Both the position numbers and the translations under genes were made by a program. Below, piece after piece: positions 60,838 to 64,000 of a stretch of 64,000 nucleotides of DNA. This DNA is from CAZGMJ01 sp964526785 (lineage in GTDB: Bacteria > Planctomycetota > Phycisphaerae > Sedimentisphaerales > Anaerobacaceae). The stretch spans positions 150,592 through 214,591 of the forward strand of contig CAZGMJ010000001.1 of the NCBI GenBank assembly GCA_964526785.1. The letters are read 5' to 3'. Every line of letters begins with the position of its first letter. Within the stretch, counting starts at the first letter, position 1. The notes under the pieces were generated by a model. The model made no database searches and was not told the DNA's origin. It saw only the letters and a list, made by a program, of their open reading frames with translations.

Positions 60838-62160
60838 ATGAACGAGCAGAACACAGTCAATTGCATGACCAGACGCCAGATGCTTCATCGCGGGCTGTGC
60901 GGCGCAGCCGGACTGGCGGCCGTCGGTCCGCTGTCCCGCATTACGAACGCGGCACCGATGCAGCCCAGGGCCAAATCCGTGATACAGATCTGGATGTGGG
61001 GCGGGCCGTCCCATCTGGATACGTTCGATCCGAAGCCCGACGCCGGGTACGATTACTGCGGTCCGTTCGACAAGGTGATCGACACTAACGTCGACGGCAT
61101 ACAGATCAGCGACCAACTGCCGCTGCTGGCCAAGCAGGCGGACAAGTACGCCATTATTCGGAGCATGACGCACGGCATCAACGCACACGAGACGGCGTCG
61201 TACATGGTCCAGACCGGCAGAGCGCCGGGCAGGCTCGTGTACCCGTGCGTCGGAGCGGTCGTGTCACTGTTCAAGGGCTACAAGCACGGCTACAAGGGCC
61301 TGGTGCCGCCCTATATCGTTCTGACTCAGCCTCAGGGGCGGTTCTCCGAAGCGGGCTTTCTCGGCCCGAGCTACAAGCCGTTCGCTACTGGCGGCGATCC
61401 GCGGCAGACGCCGTTTGCCGTCGAGGGCATTGTGGCGCGCGGCATTACGGACGAGCGGCAGCGCGGGCGGCGCAAGCTGCTCGATACGCTCGATACGCTC
61501 GGCAACACCATGGGCGAGAATCCGCGTTTCGTGCGGATGGAGCGCTGCGAGGACAGCGCGTACGACCTGATGTTCGGCGAGGCCCGCAAGCTGTTCGATC
61601 TGTCGGAGGAGTCCGACGCGATGCGCGAGCGGTACGGGCTCAACACGTTCGGCCAGTCGTGCCTTGCGGCGCGACGGCTGGTCGAGCACGGCGTGCCCTA
61701 CGTGACCATCAATTACCGGGGATGGGACACGCACAAGCAGCACTTCGAGACCATGCGGCGGAAGCTGCCGGAGCTGGACGCCGGGTTTTCGACGCTGCTG
61801 GCCGATCTGTCCGACCGCGGACTGCTCGACAGCACCATTATCTGGTGGGGCGGCGAGTTCGGCCGGGGACCCAAAGTGCAGTGGGAAGCGCCCTGGAACG
61901 GCGGGCGTTCGCACTACGGCAGGTGCTTCAGCGCCGTGGTGGCCGGCGGCGGCTTCAAGGGCGGCCGGGTCGTCGGGGCCTCAAACGAGAAGGGCCTGAC
62001 GGTCGCGGAGCGGCCGGTGTATCCAGCGGACCTGATCGGCAGTATGTACGAACTGCTGGACATCGATCCTGACGGCTCGCTGCCGAATCCACGCGGGCTG
62101 GAGGTCAAGGTCATGCCTGCGTCAGAGAAGGGCGAGGGCCGCCTTCGCGAGATCATGTAG
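60838..62160 (+). CDS. DUF1501 protein, Tat-exported
   Basis: 440 residues from the ATG at 60838 with AGAAGG upstream. TRRQMLHRGLCGAAGLAAVG is a Tat signal. The body has the alkaline phosphatase-like DUF1501 marks: QIWMWGGPSHLDTFDPKP, MTHGINAHETASYMVQTG, YRGWDTHKQHFETMRRKLPE, IIWWGGEFGRGPKVQW and GRSHYGRCFSAVVAGGGF. The gene begins 50 bases after the DUF1549/DUF1553 stop and the two are almost always paired in Planctomycetes. Its G+C looks higher than that of neighbouring genes, which might hint at transfer. Activity is unknown. Confidence 0.93.
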   Translation: MNEQNTVNCMTRRQMLHRGLCGAAGLAAVGPLSRITNAAPMQPRAKSVIQIWMWGGPSHLDTFDPKPDAGYDYCGPFDKVIDTNVDGIQISDQLPLLAKQADKYAIIRSMTHGINAHETASYMVQTGRAPGRLVYPCVGAVVSLFKGYKHGYKGLVPPYIVLTQPQGRFSEAGFLGPSYKPFATGGDPRQTPFAVEGIVARGITDERQRGRRKLLDTLDTLGNTMGENPRFVRMERCEDSAYDLMFGEARKLFDLSEESDAMRERYGLNTFGQSCLAARRLVEHGVPYVTINYRGWDTHKQHFETMRRKLPELDAGFSTLLADLSDRGLLDSTIIWWGGEFGRGPKVQWEAPWNGGRSHYGRCFSAVVAGGGFKGGRVVGASNEKGLTVAERPVYPADLIGSMYELLDIDPDGSLPNPRGLEVKVMPASEKGEGRLREIM

Positions 62161-62302
62161 CCGTGCCGTGCTGACTGGTCGTGCCTGCCTGCGATCTGTT
62201 CGCATTGGCTTTGTTTTTCGTTGGCTTTCCGGGGCGCCGGGCCTCCTTTCGGTTGTAAGTGCCTTTGCGGTCATAGCTTGCGGTTGGGTTCTTCGTATTG
62301 AG

Positions 62303-62424
62303 ATTGGGTTTGTTTTCCATGATTTGTCCAGTCGGAGGGGAGATCCCTCGACTCGCTCCACTCGCTCGGGACGACACCCGAGTCCATGTTGAAGGGTGTC
62401 GATTGGGTTTGTTCTTTCGAAAAG
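62303..62424 (+). repeat. Direct repeat unit 1 (122 bp)
   Basis: Bounded on both ends by the TTGGGTTTGTT motif; matches 62483-62604 closely (period 180). The unit contains a hairpin CTCGGG/CCCGAG and the paired GACTCG/CGAGTC. Confidence 0.85.
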
Positions 62425-62482
62425 GGGCCAAGGCTCCGAAGCACCGAGGGACCAGGCCCGGCTGCGTTTTGCCTATCTTGTC

Positions 62483-62604
62483 ATTGGGTTTGTTTTGCAT
62501 AATTTGTCCAGTCGAAGGGGAGTTCCCTCGACTCGTTCCACTCGCTCGGGACGACACCCGAGTCGATGTAGAGGGGTGTCGATTGGGTTTGTTTTTTCGA
62601 AAAG
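62483..62604 (+). repeat. Direct repeat unit 2 (122 bp)
   Basis: Partner of 62303-62424, differing at about a dozen positions by eye, with the same hairpin retained. Confidence 0.85.
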
Positions 62605-62773
62605 GGATCAAGGGGTCGAGGCACCAAGGCATCGAGGGAAGACGGGCACCCGGGGAGGTTGCGGATGGAAGATGGGTAATTGTGTGCGGGCACGGCAGTT
62701 CCTCCATTTTGCTTTTGGGTTTGTTTTTTCGAAAAAGGTATTGCGGCACTGACGGGATCGCCGATGGATGTTC

Positions 62774-62798
62774 GGCCACAGAGTACGCAGAGAATGAG
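62774..62798 (+). repeat. CACAGAG-type dispersed motif
   Basis: GGCCACAGAGTACGCAGAGA and the following ATGAG form two CAGAG units of a motif seen in many genomes. A related copy on the minus strand is at 58063-58095. Confidence 0.5.
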
Positions 62799-62911
62799 TT
62801 CGGTTGGCCGGGTGTCCGCTGTGATGGCATATCACGCTTGCGGGCTAACCGGTGCGGGTATTGGGCGGGCATTGCTGATCCTCCAACGGCTGCATAAAAC
62901 CCTTTCGGTGT

Positions 62912-63019
62912 AGTTAGATGACTACAATACATATAGACGTTTGCCGGGGGTGAAATGTTCGAGGAAAAATCAAAGATTAAAAAGTACAATGCAAATTGAG
63001 GAATCCCGGCGGGCCGGGA
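62912..63019 (-). repeat. Second inverted repeat, right copy (about 100 bp)
   Basis: Reverse-complement partner of 58345-58446. Carries CAAAGATTAAAAAGTAC and GAGGAATCCCGGCGGGCC. Confidence 0.8.
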
Positions 63020-63078
63020 TGGCTTTTTGAGAATGGGGTGGACAGGATGCTGGAGGAAGCAAGAAACGAATCCGAGCA

Positions 63079-63349
63079 GGAAATGAACGATCGAAATGTG
63101 CGCGGCCAGGGGCCGCGATTGGGGTGTTTTTCTTGACAGGATTGACACGATGAACACGATTACGAAAGTTGGTATGCGGGGGAAGTCGGGTCGGCCATGT
63201 GTTGGACGTACGCGGTACCCGTTTCGACGCAAGCGTCTGCACGGTCCCGCTATCGCCAACACGGTGTTGCTCTGCACCACGGGTTTGGCCGACCCGCCGG
63301 GGCGCGTCTATAGGTGGCGGCTCGGTCGCTATAGTTGATTTACAGGATG
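63079..63349 (+). repeat. Tandem unit 1 (271 bp) with conserved hairpin
   Basis: Aligns with 63436-63702 along most of its length (period about 357). Both keep the perfect hairpin CGCGGCC-AGG-GGCCGCG (63101-63117 here), the 10-base-periodic GACAGGATTGACACGATGAA segment, and a GGGGCGCGTCTATAGGTGGC segment. Confidence 0.85.
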
Positions 63350-63435
63350 GCGCCTGGTTTTAGATGTCGTGGGAAGATATGTGGGCTCGTGTTGATGTCG
63401 CGGCGGATGCAAGAAGCGCGAGACGAATATAAATA

Positions 63436-63702
63436 GGAAATGAATGACGGAAATATGCGCGGCCAGGGGCCGCGATTGGGATTCTTTTCTGACAGGATTG
63501 ACAAGATGAGCAGGATTACGAACGTTGGTATGCGGTGGAGGTCGGTCGGCCATGTGTCCGCCATGGCAGTCTCTTTTCGATGCAAGCATCTCTCAGAGTC
63601 TGCCTTTGCGTCCACCGTGTTGCTTAGCACCACGGGATTGGCCGACCTATCGGGGCGCGTCTATAGGTGGCGGCTCTGTTGCTATGGGTGATTCACAGGA
63701 TG
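63436..63702 (+). repeat. Tandem unit 2 (267 bp)
   Basis: Partner of 63079-63349; hairpin at 63458-63474. The sequence TTCGGCCGTATTGGT follows its end and is repeated at the window edge. Confidence 0.85.
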
Positions 63703-63764
63703 TTCGGCCGTATTGGTCGGCCGGGCGTTCGCTGTGGCGGGCCTCAGGTAGGCGGTGCGGCGTT

Positions 63765-63886
63765 GCGGGCCGGGCGGCCCTTTTGCGATCAGGGAGGTGG
63801 GCCATTCTCGATGCAGGCATCTGCGACGGCCCTCTCTCTCCCGATCGCTTGCATGAACGACATGCAGGCAACGCCGGGGCAAGGGG
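63765..63886 (-). repeat. 122-bp inverted repeat, right copy
   Basis: Reverse-complement partner of 58231-58352, about two mismatches. It lies between tandem unit 2 and partial unit 3. Confidence 0.9.
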
Positions 63887-63892
63887 CCTTCC

Positions 63893-64000
63893 TTTGCGTC
63901 CGCGTGTTGCTTCGCACCACCGATATGGTCTCCCTATAGACATGCCGGGGTGGCGACTTTGTTGCTATGGGTGATTCACAGGATGTTCGGCCGTATTGGT
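63893..64000 (+). repeat. Tandem unit 3, tail only, cut by window edge
   Basis: Resembles 63606-63717, including GCTATGGGTGATTCACAGGA and the following TTCGGCCGTATTGGT at the last bases. The array therefore probably continues outside the window. Confidence 0.75.

Larger units (their letters stand above)
62204..62738 (-). repeat. Array of six TTGGGTTTGTTTT-type motifs (NKPN repeats)
   Basis: On the plus strand the motif ATTGGGTTTGTTTTTTCGAA and variants occur at about 62204, 62303, 62402, 62483, 62582 and 62715. On the minus strand they read TTTCGAAAAAACAAACCCAA, which in one frame translates as FRKNKPN. Spacing is irregular, 80-135 bases. Such motifs are, from memory, common in intergenic regions of Phycisphaerae genomes; this was not checked. 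Confidence 0.75.

Noticed and set aside
62204..62738. CRISPR-like array
   Set aside because: Motif spacing is irregular (80-135 bases), repeats vary in length, and no cas genes are present.
62153..63280. Minus-strand open frame of 375 codons in the repeat region with FRKNKPN repeats
   Set aside because: The peptide repeats follow the DNA repeats, which are open in several frames; there is no Shine-Dalgarno and composition does not look coding.

Overview
The window looks like chromosomal DNA of a Planctomycetes-type bacterium, probably in or near Phycisphaerae/Sedimentisphaerales. This rests on gene content, not on a marker tree: a Tat-exported sulfatase, a DUF1549/DUF1553 gene next to a DUF1501 gene, a PEP-CTERM protein, a GH78 rhamnosidase, LamG and FG-GAP exoproteins, a prepilin-like protein, many short lipoproteins, and intergenic repeat debris. 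A Gram-negative style envelope is implied by MlaA/MlaC homologues. There is no rRNA, CRISPR array or intact transposase. Two tRNAs are present: Gly(GCC) and Ser(UGA).

Layout. 0-3.2 kb: minus-strand SDR, sulfatase and HAD genes behind a good sigma70-like promoter, with a divergent cupin. 3.6-13.4 kb: a long minus-strand run (rpmE, prfA, an unknown two-domain protein, an ICMT-like methyltransferase, pabB, a class IV aminotransferase, nif3-like, scpB, a membrane C39-peptidase protein, a Tat phosphoesterase), several joined by 1-4 base start/stop overlaps. 13.6-21.8 kb: single genes for a TIM-barrel protein, two glycine-zipper lipoproteins, a Gfo/Idh/MocA protein with a cysteine insert, a YkgJ-like protein, a PEP-CTERM protein, an alaC-like aminotransferase and a phosphoesterase. 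22-30.5 kb: rhamnosidase, then a lipid-transport operon (mlaC/hpnM-like, MMPL/RND, mlaA) and guaB. 30.6-36.5 kb: two large secreted mosaic paralogues and a cysteine-repeat membrane protein. 36.8-45.1 kb: dapB, a tetraheme lipoprotein, a degenerate Tat aldo/keto reductase, LamG, a prepilin, and an arsenosugar-type cluster (two glycosyltransferases, ArsS, a MerA-like oxidoreductase). 45.3-54.8 kb: glmS, a lipoprotein, two clpP genes, tig, tRNA-Gly, fetAB, a DUF1080-like lipoprotein, an Mth938-like protein and tRNA-Ser. 54.9-62.2 kb: an FG-GAP exoprotein and the DUF1549-DUF1501 pair. 56.9-59.2 and 62.2-64.0 kb: non-coding repeat mosaics.

The most interesting points are: (1) the repeat mosaics on both sides of the DUF1549/DUF1501 pair, with a nearly perfect 122-bp inverted repeat, tandem 270-bp units carrying a conserved hairpin, an array of a TTGGGTTTGTTTT motif, and a remnant of a tyrosine recombinase; (2) a pair of ClpP proteins in which one has the catalytic Asp replaced by Asn; (3) a Gfo/Idh/MocA protein with six cysteines in mirror-symmetric spacing and a separate small protein with 20 cysteines; (4) an arsenosugar-like cluster without ArsM; (5) an HpnM/HpnN-like lipid transport operon that includes MlaA. 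All starts were re-chosen from Shine-Dalgarno position, gene overlap and family length. No database search was run.
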